Assembly: GCA_031415135.1 (NCBI GenBank)
Contig: JANORB010000127.1
Span: 36,791 to 100,790 of the forward strand
Length of the DNA: 64,000 nucleotides
Direction: 5' to 3'
From: LGRD01 sp031415135
GTDB lineage: Bacteria > Pseudomonadota > Gammaproteobacteria > Burkholderiales > Burkholderiaceae_C
In this document: in pieces, positions 8,047-18,500 of the stretch
Layout: every line of letters begins with the position of its first letter
Position numbering within the stretch: position 1 is the first letter of the stretch
Translations under genes and position numbers: made by a program
The notes under the pieces: generated by a model
The model's input: the letters and a program-made list of their open reading frames with translations, nothing else
What the model was told of the DNA's origin: nothing
Databases searched by the model: none

Positions 8047-8060
8047 GAGGCGTACGCCTC
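8047..8060. promoter_or_regulatory. Perfect 14-bp palindrome GAGGCGTACGCCTC downstream of doxX
   Basis: This loop-free perfect palindrome lies 55 bases beyond the doxX stop and 19 bases from the palindrome at 8003-8028. It could be an operator or part of a weak doxX terminator, as no T-tract follows. Its role is unknown. Confidence 0.35.
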
Positions 8061-8114
8061 ACGGGGTGAGCACTGTGCGCTGCCGCACACCCTGCGGCGC
8101 GCGGACGCCGGGCC

Positions 8115-8567
8115 TCAGTTCCAGCGGCCGTCGGCCCTGGCCAGGCTGAACCGCCCGGCACCCAGCAGCGCCACGGCCACCGCCGTCACCAGGTACAGCG
8201 CCTGCAACTCGATGGCCCAGCCGCCGGTCGGCGCGAGCGAGCCCAGCTGACCCAGGTGGACCAGCGCGATCGCAACGACCATGTTGATGGCAATGACGAT
8301 GGCGGCCGGGCGTGTCCACGCCCCGGCGATCAACAACAGTGGCGCCACGACCTCACCCACGTAGACCAGGTAGGCCAGCGCCGGGGGCAGGCCGGCCTTG
8401 CTGACCGCCGCCAGCACGAAGTCGATGCCGCCATTGAATTTGCCGATGCCGTGCAGCAACACCAGCAGGCCGAGCGCCACGCGCAACAGCAGCTTGGCGC
8501 TGTCCTCCCGCCCCGCGCTGAAGCCCACCACATGGGCCGGTGGGTGCGAACTTGTTGCTTGGGCCAT
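8115..8567 (-). CDS. DoxX-family integral membrane protein
   Basis: This 150-residue protein has four predicted hydrophobic segments: LLLRVALGLLVLLHGIGKF, ALAYLVYVGEVVAPLLLIAG, AAIVIAINMVVAIALVHL and LQALYLVTAVAVALLGAG. The first segment with its HGIGKF ending and the VGEVVAPLLLI motif are typical of the DoxX/TQO-small-subunit family. Its members sit in the inner membrane and are linked to thiosulfate oxidation or oxidative-stress complexes. The start at 8567 is chosen because AGGAG lies about six bases upstream. The longer frame to 8621 lacks such a site. It follows two small coupled genes on the same strand by 58 bases. Confidence 0.88.
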   Translation of the reverse strand: MAQATSSHPPAHVVGFSAGREDSAKLLLRVALGLLVLLHGIGKFNGGIDFVLAAVSKAGLPPALAYLVYVGEVVAPLLLIAGAWTRPAAIVIAINMVVAIALVHLGQLGSLAPTGGWAIELQALYLVTAVAVALLGAGRFSLARADGRWN

Positions 8568-8625
8568 GTCAACTCCTCGATCGGTCATGGGATGGGTGAG
8601 GCGCTGCCCGGTGACCGCCACGGCA

Positions 8626-8961
8626 TCAGCGGCTGGTGCGCGCGCCGGTCGCCATCATGGCGGCATTCTGGACGTTCAGCGGCGCTTCAGTGCGGGGCGG
8701 CGAACCCAATTGCGAACGGCAGCCGTCGCGCAGACTCACGTTTCGCATGGCCCCACAACGCCAGGACGCTTCGGCATGCTTGGCAACGGCCATGCGCCGC
8801 AGTTCACCCTGTCGCACCGCGCCCAGCACCACTTCGTGAAGCGCCAACAGCAACGCCAGCGACAGCAAGGTTGCCACGACGATCAGCGCCGCCGGCGAAC
8901 GCAGCGCAATCAACATTGGCTGCCACCAGGGCCGGTCGAGGGAGAAGGGCCGCGTGTTCAT
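8626..8961 (-). CDS. small membrane-anchored hypothetical protein, 111 aa
   Basis: The protein has one strong transmembrane helix near the N-terminus (AALIVVATLLSLALLLALHEVVL, about residues 22-45) followed by a basic, Cys-containing tail of about 65 residues. I do not recognise a family. The ATG at 8961 overlaps the stop codon of the upstream small gene in the arrangement TGATG, which suggests translational coupling and supports both being real. It is followed by doxX. The tail is rich in Arg, Ala and Pro and could be disordered. Confidence 0.5.
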   Translation of the reverse strand: MNTRPFSLDRPWWQPMLIALRSPAALIVVATLLSLALLLALHEVVLGAVRQGELRRMAVAKHAEASWRCGAMRNVSLRDGCRSQLGSPPRTEAPLNVQNAAMMATGARTSR

Positions 8962-9155
8962 CACAGCGCCCGCTTGGTCCGCAGGCTGTGCACCGACTCG
9001 TGCCAGGGCAGGCCCTGCAGGCACGGATCAGCGGCTTCGTAGCCGATGTCGGCCAGCAGATCGGCCGCGCCGTCGGGGTGCGCGCCAAAGTCGCCCAGCG
9101 TCCGATGCACCGAATTGGGCGGCGGCTGGTCAATCGGCTCTGAGTCGATGTTCAT
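8961..9155 (-). CDS. small hypothetical protein, 64 aa
   Basis: This is a small acidic soluble protein with no recognised family. It contains HRTLGDFGAHPDGAADLLADIGYE and ends SVHSLRTKRAL. The start at 9155 is chosen because the frame upstream of it has no ribosome-binding site, while GAGAA lies upstream of this ATG. Support comes mostly from its one-base overlap with the next gene (TGATG) and the ordinary amino-acid composition. It may be a partner or leader of the membrane-anchored protein encoded next. Confidence 0.45.
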   Translation of the reverse strand: MNIDSEPIDQPPPNSVHRTLGDFGAHPDGAADLLADIGYEAADPCLQGLPWHESVHSLRTKRAL

Positions 9156-9402
9156 GGCGGGTTCTCGCGGCGATGGGCACTGCACGGCGGATGGTGGCCA
9201 CATGGTGCTGCGGCACATGCCCGTTCACCATCAGGTGACGGGCTGACCTGCTGTAGGAAACGACTGACAGCGTCGACCCGGCTGTGTTGCCCAGCGCACA
9301 GACCGCGTCGAGCACCCGCATTACGCTGGCATTTCCAGTGTTCGCGCGCGAGCCCGCGCAGGCGGGCAGGCAGTTGAGCCCATCTCTCGGGAGGAGCAGG
9401 CG

Positions 9403-9594
9403 ATGATTTCGATTTCAGGCTCGTTGTGGCCCTACGTTGTGGTGACACTGTGCTGGATCGCGGTGTGCGGTTATTTCCTGCACCGCGCATGGAAGTCCGG
9501 CGGCCGCACCTTTCCTCGCACCAACGCCACCCCGTCGAGCCCACGGCAGCGCGTGCCCAGCGGAGCGCGTGACACCCAAGCGGAGCGGATCTAG
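9403..9594 (+). CDS. small single-pass membrane protein, 63 aa
   Basis: The ATG is preceded by a strong GGAGGAG ribosome-binding site six bases away, which is the main argument that this short gene is real. Residues 8-27 (LWPYVVVTLCWIAVCGYFLH) form a transmembrane helix. The rest is a basic, proline-rich cytoplasmic or periplasmic tail. No family is recognised. A TGTAGGA element lies about 150 bases upstream. It may be a small stress-response peptide, which is inference from its neighbourhood. Confidence 0.5.
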   Translation: MISISGSLWPYVVVTLCWIAVCGYFLHRAWKSGGRTFPRTNATPSSPRQRVPSGARDTQAERI

Positions 9595-9783
9595 CGCAGC
9601 GCTGTTCGAGGTCGGGTCCGGGGCACACGCTGCTCCGTGCTGCATCGCACAGACGGGCCATCTTTGCGCTTGTAACTTGGCGCCAGGAACTGTCCATGGA
9701 CGGGATGGTTCCCCGGCACTCGTTGCGAATCAAGAACGCCTGCAACGCGGCTGGTCTGTCTTGTTCACCCTCAAGGAAGACCC

Positions 9784-11322
9784 ATGAAAATCCAAACGTT
9801 CACGCGCTCGCACATCGGCGGCGCCGTCGCTGCCCTGGGCCTCGGTCTCATTTCTGGCCCTGCCTTGGCGTCGAGCCACCGTGAAGCGCCGTTCATCGCC
9901 GGCCAGGCCCAGGTGGACGCGACCGACCTGTACATGTTTCGCAGCTACGAAGCCGGCCGCCAGGACTTCGTCACCATCCTGGCCAACTACCAGCCGTTCC
10001 AGGACCCGCAGGGCGGGCCGAACTTCTACATGTTCAACCCGAACGCGCTGTACGAAATCCACCTCGACAACAACGGCGATTCCGAAGAAGACATCAGCTT
10101 CCAGTTCCGCTTCAAGAACACCTCCAAGGGCGGCGCGCTCACCGTGGGCGGCAAGTCGGTGAAGATTCCGCTGATCAACAGCGGCCCGATCAGCGGCGTC
10201 AACCCGGCCACGCTGAACGTGCGTGAGACCTTCACCGTCGACATGGTGCGCGGCAAGCGACGTGGCGGCAGCAAGGGCGGGCTCACCAATGCGGTGGGCG
10301 GTGCGGCCGAGTTCGACAAGCCGGTCGACAACATCGGCGACAAGGTCTTCGGCAGCCCGACCGGCTACGCCACCTACGCCAACCTGCACATCTACAACGT
10401 CAACATTCCCGGCTGCACGGTGCCGGGCCGCGTGTTCGTCGGCCAACGCAAGGAGCCGTTCTACATCGCGGTGGGCAAGCTGTTCGACCTGATCAACCTG
10501 AACCCGCTCGGGAATGAGGTGGGCGGCAACAACAACGACCAGGAAACCCAGAACGTGAGCACGCTCGCGATGGAGTTGCCGATCGCCTGCCTGACCACCG
10601 GCGGCGAGTCCGTGCTCGGTGCCTACACCACCGCCAGCCTGCGCCAGGGCACGCTGCTCAACGGCTCCCCCGGCAGTGGCCTGAACAAGCACGCCCGCCA
10701 TGGCGGCGCGTGGACACAGGTCTCGCGCCTGGGCATGCCGGTGGTCAACGAACTGGTCATCGGCCTGGACGACAAGGACAAGTTCAACGCGTCCAAACCA
10801 AAGAACGACCCGGCCAACTTCGCCGACTACGTGACCAACCCTGTGTTCCCGGCGGTGATCGAGTCGCTGTTCTCCGCCGCCAAGGCGCCGACCAATTTTC
10901 CGCGCACCGATTTGCTCACGGTGTTCCTCAAAGGCATCGACGGCGTGAACCAGCCGAAGAACGTGGTGCCCGGTGAAATGATGCGCTTGAACACCGCCAC
11001 CCCGGTGGTCGCCGCCGCGGCGCAAAACCCGCTCGGCGTGGCTGGCGGCGACAACGCGGGCTACCCGAACGGACGCCGACCCGCTGACGACGTGGTGGAC
11101 CTCACGCTGCGGGTGGCCATGGGCGCGCTGTGCGTGCTGACCGGCGCGACCGACACGCTCAAGGTCGGCTGCAAACCGGCCGACGCCCCCGCTGGAGGCC
11201 TGGCACTGACCGACGGCGTGCGCAAGACCGCCGCCAACTTCGGTGTCGCGTTCCCGTACCTCACGACACCGCTGCCGGGCAACTTCAATCCGCCCGCGCC
11301 GGCCGGCACGGTCTACCCCTGA
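9784..11322 (+). CDS. DUF4331 domain-containing exported protein
   Basis: This is a 512-residue protein with a signal peptide (cleavage likely after SGPALA near residue 29) followed at once by the SSHREAPF motif that opens DUF4331. Further family landmarks are DATDLYMFRSYE, LANYQPFQDPQGGPNFYMFNPNALYEIH and the C-terminal RRPADDVVDLTLRVAMGA. DUF4331 proteins are secreted or periplasmic and of unknown biochemical function. The ATG at 9784 has AAGGA upstream. A small lipoprotein gene follows 80 bases downstream, with a strong hairpin between them, so the two are probably one unit with attenuated second-gene expression. Confidence 0.9.
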   Translation: MKIQTFTRSHIGGAVAALGLGLISGPALASSHREAPFIAGQAQVDATDLYMFRSYEAGRQDFVTILANYQPFQDPQGGPNFYMFNPNALYEIHLDNNGDSEEDISFQFRFKNTSKGGALTVGGKSVKIPLINSGPISGVNPATLNVRETFTVDMVRGKRRGGSKGGLTNAVGGAAEFDKPVDNIGDKVFGSPTGYATYANLHIYNVNIPGCTVPGRVFVGQRKEPFYIAVGKLFDLINLNPLGNEVGGNNNDQETQNVSTLAMELPIACLTTGGESVLGAYTTASLRQGTLLNGSPGSGLNKHARHGGAWTQVSRLGMPVVNELVIGLDDKDKFNASKPKNDPANFADYVTNPVFPAVIESLFSAAKAPTNFPRTDLLTVFLKGIDGVNQPKNVVPGEMMRLNTATPVVAAAAQNPLGVAGGDNAGYPNGRRPADDVVDLTLRVAMGALCVLTGATDTLKVGCKPADAPAGGLALTDGVRKTAANFGVAFPYLTTPLPGNFNPPAPAGTVYP

Positions 11323-11348
11323 GGCAGGACGTTCGTGTTTTGACCCCG

Positions 11349-11375
11349 GCCCGGTTGCATGATCCGCAACCGGGC
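11349..11375 (+). terminator. Hairpin between DUF4331 gene and lipoprotein gene
   Basis: A perfect 10-bp stem (GCCCGGTTGC / GCAACCGGGC) encloses a 7-base loop 26 bases after the DUF4331 stop. No T-tract follows, so it may act as a partial terminator or an RNA-stabilising element rather than a full stop. Confidence 0.55.
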
Positions 11376-11402
11376 TCTCACCCCACATTGAGGAATCAGC
11401 AA

Positions 11403-11663
11403 GTGAACACAACGAAGAAAGTTTGGCTCGCCGCAGGGCTGTCGACTGCCCTGGCGCTGGGCGCCTGCGGCGGCAGCAGTGACGACCCGGTGGTGGTCGA
11501 CAACGGCACCGATGTGCCGGCCAGCGCAACCACCAGCAGCGCGGCGTTTTTCAGCTACATCCTGGCGCTGGCGGGGAGCGACGATTCGTCGGAACCGCTG
11601 GTGATGAAGAGCGACACTGAAGTGCCGCCGGATGATGCGGAAGAACCTGCGCCGCTGACCTGA
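11403..11663 (+). CDS. small lipoprotein, 86 aa
   Basis: This gene starts at a GTG preceded by GAGGAA. The N-terminus is a lipoprotein signal (KKVWLAAGLSTALALGAC, lipobox LGAC) with Gly-Gly after the acylated Cys. The mature part is acidic and low in complexity (DDPVVVDNGTDVP, DTEVPPDDAEEPAP), with one short hydrophobic stretch (AAFFSYILALAG). No family is recognised. It lies directly downstream of the DUF4331 gene and is probably a partner of it. The mature peptide is too short for an enzyme. Confidence 0.7.
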   Translation: MNTTKKVWLAAGLSTALALGACGGSSDDPVVVDNGTDVPASATTSSAAFFSYILALAGSDDSSEPLVMKSDTEVPPDDAEEPAPLT

Positions 11664-11693
11664 CGGCGGCAGTGCCGGCGCCTCCCACCCTTT

Positions 11694-12029
11694 TCAGCGG
11701 GGGGCGCTGGCCTGCTTGCCCGCGTCCAGCGCGGTGCTCGAATGGTTGTTCACCTGCCCGGGCATCGGCATCGCACTCGACTCCTGCGCACGCGTCAACT
11801 TGCCGTTCGGGCCGGTGCCCGGCTCGTCCTTGGCGGTGGCGGTGGTGGCCGGCGCGAGCACCGATTCAGCCGCGGGCACCGACGGGTTCGGCACCGGCGA
11901 ACTGGGCAGCGTCGCGCCGGGCTTGACCATCTCGACCTGTGGCTTGGGCACGCTGGACGGGACTTTGTCGCAGCCGGCCAGGCCGAGCAGGCACAACCCC
12001 AGCACGCTGCAAATCATCGGTTTCGACAT
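11694..12029 (-). CDS. small lipoprotein, 111 aa
   Basis: The lipoprotein signal MSKPMICSVLGLCLLGLAGC has a clear LAGC lipobox. The rest is a proline-, serine- and alanine-rich low-complexity chain (KPGATLPSSPVPNPSVPAAES) ending SSTALDAGKQASAPR. I chose the ATG at 12029 because GGAG lies upstream and the signal peptide begins there. The frame is open further upstream but shows no start signals. It converges on the other small lipoprotein gene. Function is unknown. It could be a flexible envelope tether. Confidence 0.65.
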   Translation of the reverse strand: MSKPMICSVLGLCLLGLAGCDKVPSSVPKPQVEMVKPGATLPSSPVPNPSVPAAESVLAPATTATAKDEPGTGPNGKLTRAQESSAMPMPGQVNNHSSTALDAGKQASAPR

Positions 12030-12129
12030 CACGATCTCCAAGTTTTTCAAGCGGGTATGGGGCAGCAAGAATGGATATCCACCGGCGCCGCGTCTGTTCG
12101 GTGCCCCACACAAGAAATGACGCGCGGGC

Positions 12130-12143
12130 CCTAGGAAACGTCC
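12130..12143. promoter_or_regulatory. Inverted repeat TAGGA-AACG-TCCTA
   Basis: This short inverted pair lies in the divergent gap between the lipoprotein gene (minus) and the small gene before the glucan synthase (plus). Related TGTAGGA/TCCTACA heptamers occur at 9252, 21761 and 21809, also in non-coding sequence of this stress-gene block. It is a possible operator or sigma-factor element. Confidence 0.35.
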
Positions 12144-12308
12144 TACAAGGTTTGGTGTGGCGTCCGACAGACAGCGCAACCGGCCGTCCCTAGGATTCAG
12201 GCCTCGCGCTGATGCTTCCGCTGTCGTGGCGGCCCGGCCTCAACGTGGCACCGCATTCCTTCACTTTTCGCTGGCCTCTTCACCGGGGCCAAGCGCTCGG
12301 AGAGATTC

Positions 12309-12548
12309 ATGAACCACACCATCGCCACCCCGTTCTGGAGCACCGCATCGTTTGGCGACACCACCGACACCACGCCGATGGAGTTGTCGGCGCTGGGCGA
12401 GCACCTGAACCTGTGCCAGGGCTCGCGCGGCCACCTGTTCACGCTGCGCTGCGTTGCTGAAACCTTCAACAGTTTCCTGGCGGCGCGCTTCGTGACGACG
12501 CTGGTGGTGGTGGGCTTGTTGATCGGCGTCACGTCCCTGGTCGTGTAA
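12309..12548 (+). CDS. hypothetical protein, 79 aa, C-terminal membrane helix
   Basis: GGAGAG lies six bases before the ATG. The protein is neutral, contains two cysteines, and ends in a hydrophobic helix (RFVTTLVVVGLLIGVTSLVV), which suggests tail-anchoring in the membrane. No family is recognised. It ends four bases before the start of the cyclic glucan synthase gene, so the two are almost certainly co-transcribed. It may be a small accessory subunit of that membrane enzyme (inference). Confidence 0.6.
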   Translation: MNHTIATPFWSTASFGDTTDTTPMELSALGEHLNLCQGSRGHLFTLRCVAETFNSFLAARFVTTLVVVGLLIGVTSLVV

Positions 12549-12551
12549 AGC

Positions 12552-15500
12552 ATGTCGCAACCCGAGTTGCGGCGCCTGATCCCCGCCGCGTCGCCGGCGT
12601 TGTGCGACATCCTCGACGGTTCACGCGGCCCGGTCGAGCCGCCCATCCGGTCTGAAATCTTTGGCCTGCAGCGGTTTGCGCAACATGGCCGCAGCCTGGG
12701 CGAAACGCACCGCGCGGCGCCTGCCGCCTCGCGCGCGGCGACCTTCTTTCCACGCCTGCGCAGCAACATCCGCGCGCTGCGCGAGGCGCACCGCTACATC
12801 GGCGCGCAGGCCTCAACCGGCTACGACGTGAGCCCGGCGGCCGAATGGCTGCTCGACAACTTTCACCTGATCGAAGCCCAGCTCAAGGAAATTCACGAGG
12901 GTCTGCCGCGCAGCTACTTTCGTGCGCTGCCGGTGCTGCTGGACGAGCCGCTGGCCGGGCTGCCGCGTGTGTATGGCGTGGCCTGGGCCTTCGTGGCGCA
13001 CACCGACGGCGCGTTCGACGAAGAGCTGTTGATGCAGTTCCTGAGCGCGTACCAGGAAACCCGCGAACTGAGCCTGAGCGAGATGTGGGCGCTGCCCACC
13101 ACCTTGCGCGTGGTGCTGATCGAGAACCTGCGCCGCCTGGCCGAACGCGTGGCCACCAACAAGGCGGCGCGCGAGGTGGCCAACCTGTGCTCCGACGAGA
13201 TCGACAGCACGCCCGTGGAGCGGCTCGACGAGTTGCTGGCGCTGCTGAACCGGCGTGGCGTCGGCCGGGTGTTCCTGGCCCAGATGGCGCAGCGCCTGCT
13301 CGACCGCCGGAGCACCGGCTATGCGCCTTACCACGAGTGGCTGCGCAGCGCGCTGCCCGACCTGGCGGCGATGCAGGCCCAGCAACCCGCCGACGAGGCC
13401 GCCGACAACCTGAGCGTGAGCAACGCGGTCACGTCGCTGCGCGCCATCAGCGACGCCGACTGGCCCGACATCGTCGGCCGCACCAGCGCGTTGATGCAGC
13501 TGATGCTGACCTCGCCGATGTTCGAAGCCGAACATGTGGCCACCCGCGACCAGACACTGCACGGCATCGAGCGGCTCGCCAAGCGCGGGCGCCTGAGCGA
13601 AGTGTCGGTGGCGCAAACGCTGCTGGCGCTGATGCGCGCCGCCGCCGGCACCGACGGCGCCGCCAGCGCGGGGGCCAGCCACTGGCTGCGCGGCCCGGGC
13701 CGTGCGGCGCTGGTGCGCGCGCTCGATCTGCAAGAGCCCGGTGCCGCATTGGCGGCCGTGCCGTGGCGTGCGGTCGGGCGGCGTGTGGCCCTGCCGATCT
13801 ACCTCGGCGCGCTGCTGCTGGGCACGCTGGGGCTGGTGACCTGGATGCTGCTGCGCCAGCACCCGGCATTGGCCGGCGCCGGCACGCCGCTGGCGCTGAC
13901 GCTGCTGGGCGCGGCGCTGATGCTGTTTCCGGCGTCCGAAGCGCTGGTGGCGGTGATCAACCGCCTGATCAGCGAATCGGCCCGGCCCAAGCACCTGCCG
14001 CGCCTGGCGTTTGCGAGCGGCATCCCGGCCGAGCACCGGGTGATGGTGGTGATCCCGGCGATGCTGACCAGCGCCGAGTCGACCCGCGAACTGGTGCACC
14101 GGCTGCAACTGCACTACCTCGCCAACCCGGAAGCGCAGGCGCAGTTCGGGTTGCTGACCGACTGGGCCGATGCCGACACCGAACACACGCCCGCCGACGC
14201 CGAACTGCTGGACAGCGCGGCGCGGCATCTGCGTGAACTCAACCGCCGCCACCCGCCTGCCGACGCGGCAGCCGGCGCCGCGCCGCGCTTCATCGTGCTG
14301 CACCGCCACCGGGTCTTCAGCGACACCGAACAGCGCTGGATCGGCTGGGAACGCAAGCGCGGCAAGCTCGAACAGCTGGTCGATGCGCTGGCGCTGGGAA
14401 CCGGCGGCGCGTTCATGGACCTGGGCGACGCGTCGCGCATCGCGCCCGACACCCGCTACATCGTCACGCTCGACAGCGACACGCAATTGCCGCCGGGCCG
14501 GCTGCGCGAACTGGTGGGTGTGGCCGCGCACCCGCACAACCAGCCCAGGCTCGACGCCAGCCGGCGCGTGGTGGCCAGCGGCTACGGCATCCTGCAGCCG
14601 CGCGTGGTGACGCCGCTGCCGGCGCCGAAGGACTTCACGCTGTACCACTGGCTGTTTGCCGGGCAGTGCGGCATCGACCCGTACAGCGCCGCGACCTCCG
14701 AGGTCTACCAGGACGTGTTCGGCGAAGGCACGTTCACCGGCAAGGGGCTGCTCCATGTGCGGGCGATGCACGCGGTGCTGTCGGGCCGCCTGCCGCCCGG
14801 CCAGGTGCTGAGCCACGACCTGCTCGAAGGCTCGCTGGCGCGCTGCGCTGCGGTGACCGACATCACGGTGATCGAGGACGCGCCGTTCCATGCCGACGTG
14901 GCCGCCTCGCGCGTGCACCGCTGGACCCGCGGCGACTGGCAGTTGCTGCCATTCCTGCTCGATCCAAAACGCTACCCGACCCGCGTGATCAACCGCTGGA
15001 AGATGTTCGACAACCTGCGCCGCTCGCTGGTGGCGCCGATGTCGCTGGCCTTGCTGCTGCTCGCGCTGGCGGGCTGCGTGGTGTCGCCGTGGGCCGCGCT
15101 GGCGCTGGTGATGGCGGCGTTTTCGGCCGGGCCGCTGATGGGTGCGGTGGCGGGTTTTTCGCCCAGCCGCGACGACATGGCCAAGCTGCACTTCTACAGC
15201 CAGGCCGCCACCGACCTGGCGCGCGCGCTGCTCGGCGGGGTGTGGCTGCTGGCCCAGTTGCTGCAGCAGGCGCTGCTGGCGGTGGACGCGGTGGTGCGCG
15301 CGCTCTACCGCATGACCGTGAGCCGCCGCCACCTGCTGCAATGGACCACCGCCGCCGCCGCCCAGGCCCAGGCCAGCACCGAGTTCGTCGCCCTGCTGCG
15401 CCGGCACTGGAGCCTGCCGGTGGTGGCCACGGTGCTGCTGGTCGCGCTGTTCTTCGCCGGCACACCGACCCCCGCGCTGGCGCTGGCGCTGTGTGGGCTG

Positions 15501-18500
15501 TGGGCCGCCTCGCCGGTCTGGACCTGGTGGGTCAGCCGCACGCCGCCGCCGGCCGAGGACGCCGCGCTGCCCCCGCAAGACCAGGCCTACCTCGAAGGCA
15601 TTGCGCGCGACACCTGGCGGTTTTTCGAGCGCTGCGTCGGGCCCGACGACAAGCACCTGCCGCCCGACAACCTGCAGACCACGCCGCACGACATGGTGGC
15701 GCACCGCACCTCGCCCACCAACATCGGCCTGTACCTGCTGGCCGTGGCCTGTGCGCGCCAGTTCGGCTGGATCGGCACGCGCGAGTTGTTGGCGCGGATG
15801 GAGGCCACGGTCGCCACGCTGGCGTCGCTGCAGCGCCACCGCGGCCACTTCCTGAACTGGTACGACACCCAATCGCTCGCGCCGCTGCTGCCGATGTATG
15901 TGTCGACCGTGGACAGCGGCAACCTCAGCGGCCACTTGCTCGCGGTGGCCCAGGCCTGCCTGGAACTGGCCCATGCGCCGTTCGACGGCGCCGCCTCGCA
16001 GCGCGCGCTGCGCGCGTCCCGGCTGCGGCTCGCGCCCTTGCTGGCGCAGCGGTCGACGCTGGCGCCGCCCTTGCGCGACGAGTTGAGGTGGCGCATTGGT
16101 GACCACCGCGCCACCGTGCGCTCGGCGGCGCTGGACGCGCAGAACTCGCAGGGGGCCGGCCCGGACGACGCCGTGCAGCGCTTGCGGGCGCTGGCGCAGC
16201 ACTGCGAACAACTGGCGTGGCAGGCCGACTTCAGTTTTTTGTACCACCGCCGGCGCCACCTGTTCCACATCGGCTACCGCGTCGCCGAGCAGCAACTCGA
16301 CGCCGGCTTCTACGACCTGCTGGCCTCCGAATCGCGCCTGACCAGCCTGCTGGCCATCGCCAAGGGCGATGTGCCGGTGAGCCACTGGGCCTCGCTCGGC
16401 CGGCTGTTCTACGCCGTCGGTGCCGGAGCGGGCCTGCGCTCGTGGTCGGGTTCGATGTTCGAATACCTGATGCCCAGCCTAGTGCTCGACGAGCCGCACG
16501 GCAGTGTGCTGCGCGAGGCCTGCCAGGCGGCGCTGCGCGAGCAGATCGAGTTTGCCGAAGCCCACCAGGTGCCTTGGGGCATCTCCGAGTCGGCCTATGC
16601 CGGCAGCGACCACACGCTGGCCTACCAGTACGCGCCGCAAGGCGTGCCGCGGCTGGCCTTGCGCCGCACGCCGCCCGACGAACTGGTGATCGCGCCTTAC
16701 GCCACCGCGCTGGCGGCACAGGTCGTGCCGCACCGCGCGACGGTCAACTTCGCAGCCCTTGAAGCGCTGGCGGCGCGGGCCCGCTACGGCTTCATCGAGG
16801 CGCTCGATTTCACGCCCGCCCGGCAAGCCGGCGGCGAGCGCTTCACGCCGGTCAACACTTTCATGGCGCACCACCAGGGCATGAGCATCGTGGCGCTGGC
16901 CAACGTGCTGCTGGGCGGCCCGGCGCAGCGCTGGGGCATGGCCAACGCCGCCATCGAGGCGGTGGACTCGCTCTTGCACGAGCGCGTGCCGCGCGAGGTG
17001 TCGATGCTGTACGCGCCACCGGCGGGGCCGCCGCCGCAAGCGCTGCAACGCCGCTCGCCCGGCCTGCTGCGCGAAGTCTCGCCCGGCGCGGCGGCGCTGG
17101 AGCCCACGCATGTGCTGTCGAACGGCCGCTACAGCGTGACCCTGCGCGCCAACGGCGCCGGCTGGAGCCGCTGGGGCGCCACCGGCATCACGCGCTGGCG
17201 CGACGACGCGCTGCGCGACGCCCACGGCAGCTTCTTCTACCTGCGCTGGCTCGACGCCACCGAGCCCGACGACGACGACCCCGCCCCGGCCCGCCCGGCC
17301 ACGCGGCTGCACTCGATCACCCACCATCCGGCGCCCGACCCGGCCGCGCACTACCACAGCATCTACCACGCCGACCGGGTCTGCTTCGACGCCGCCTGGC
17401 CCGCAATGCAGGCGCACACGACGGTGTGGGTCAGCCCGGAAGACGACATCGAGTTCCGCCAGATCGAGGTGCGCAACCTGAGCGACCGCACGCTCGAGGT
17501 CGAACTGTTGTCGGCCTTTGAAGTCACCTTGTCCGACGAGCGCGCTGACGAGGCCCACCCGGCGTTCACCAACCTGTTCGTGCGCGCCGCCTGGCACGCT
17601 GCGCAGCAGGCGCTGGTGTTCGAGCGCAAGCCCCGGCTGGCCACCGAAACGGGGGTCCAGGTGGCGCAGTTCCTGGCCGCCAGCGACGCCCACCTGGTGA
17701 GCCTGCGCGTGCAGACCGATCGGCAGCGCTGGCTCGGCCGCAACCACGCCGCGAGCCAGCCGCTGGCGTCGTTCGACGCGCTGCCGGCAGCCACCCCCGA
17801 AGAAGGCGCCGCGCTCGACACCGGCCTGGACCCGGTGTGCGCGTTCGCCGTGCGCCTGCGCATCCCGCCGCGCGCAAAGGCCGGGGTGACGTTCGCCACC
17901 GTGGCGTCCGACAACGCCGGCACCCTGCGCGCGGTGATCGACAAATACCGCCAGGCCAGCCATGTGCAACGCGCCTCGCTGATGTCGGCCACGCTTGCCG
18001 GCATTCGCCTGCGCGCGCTGCGCATCAGCGCCGAGAACTTTGCCGCGATGCAGATGCTGACCACCGCGCTGGTGCTGAGCCTGGCGCGCCCGCGGGTGCG
18101 CGACGACCGCGCGGACGAGGCCGCCACGGTCTGCGACCGCCAGCTGTTGTGGCGCTTCGGCATCTCGGGCGACCGCCCGCTGATCCTGGTGTCGGCCGGC
18201 GTGACGCAGGGCCTGGGCTTGCTGCGCTCGCTGGCCCAGGGGCTGAGCCTGTGGTCGTGGGGCGGCATTGCCTGCGACCTGGTGGTGGTGAACGCCGAGC
18301 CGGCGTCCTACCTGATGGCGCTGCAGCGCGAGATCGTGGCGCTGCGCGAGCGCCATGGCGCCGGCGCCACCGAGCCCGGCCCGGCCCGGCCGGCGAGCAC
18401 CGGCTTCCATGTGCTGCGCGCCGACGAGTTGTCGAGCGACGAACTGAGCACGTTGCAGGCCCGAGCCTGCGTTCACCTCAATGCCGACGGCCGGCCGCTG

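Noticed and set aside
12813..16385. 1190-residue open frame on the minus strand
   Set aside because: It is antisense to the cyclic glucan synthase. The His/Gln/Arg-rich composition is what a high-GC gene gives in the opposite frame, and no domain or start signal is visible.
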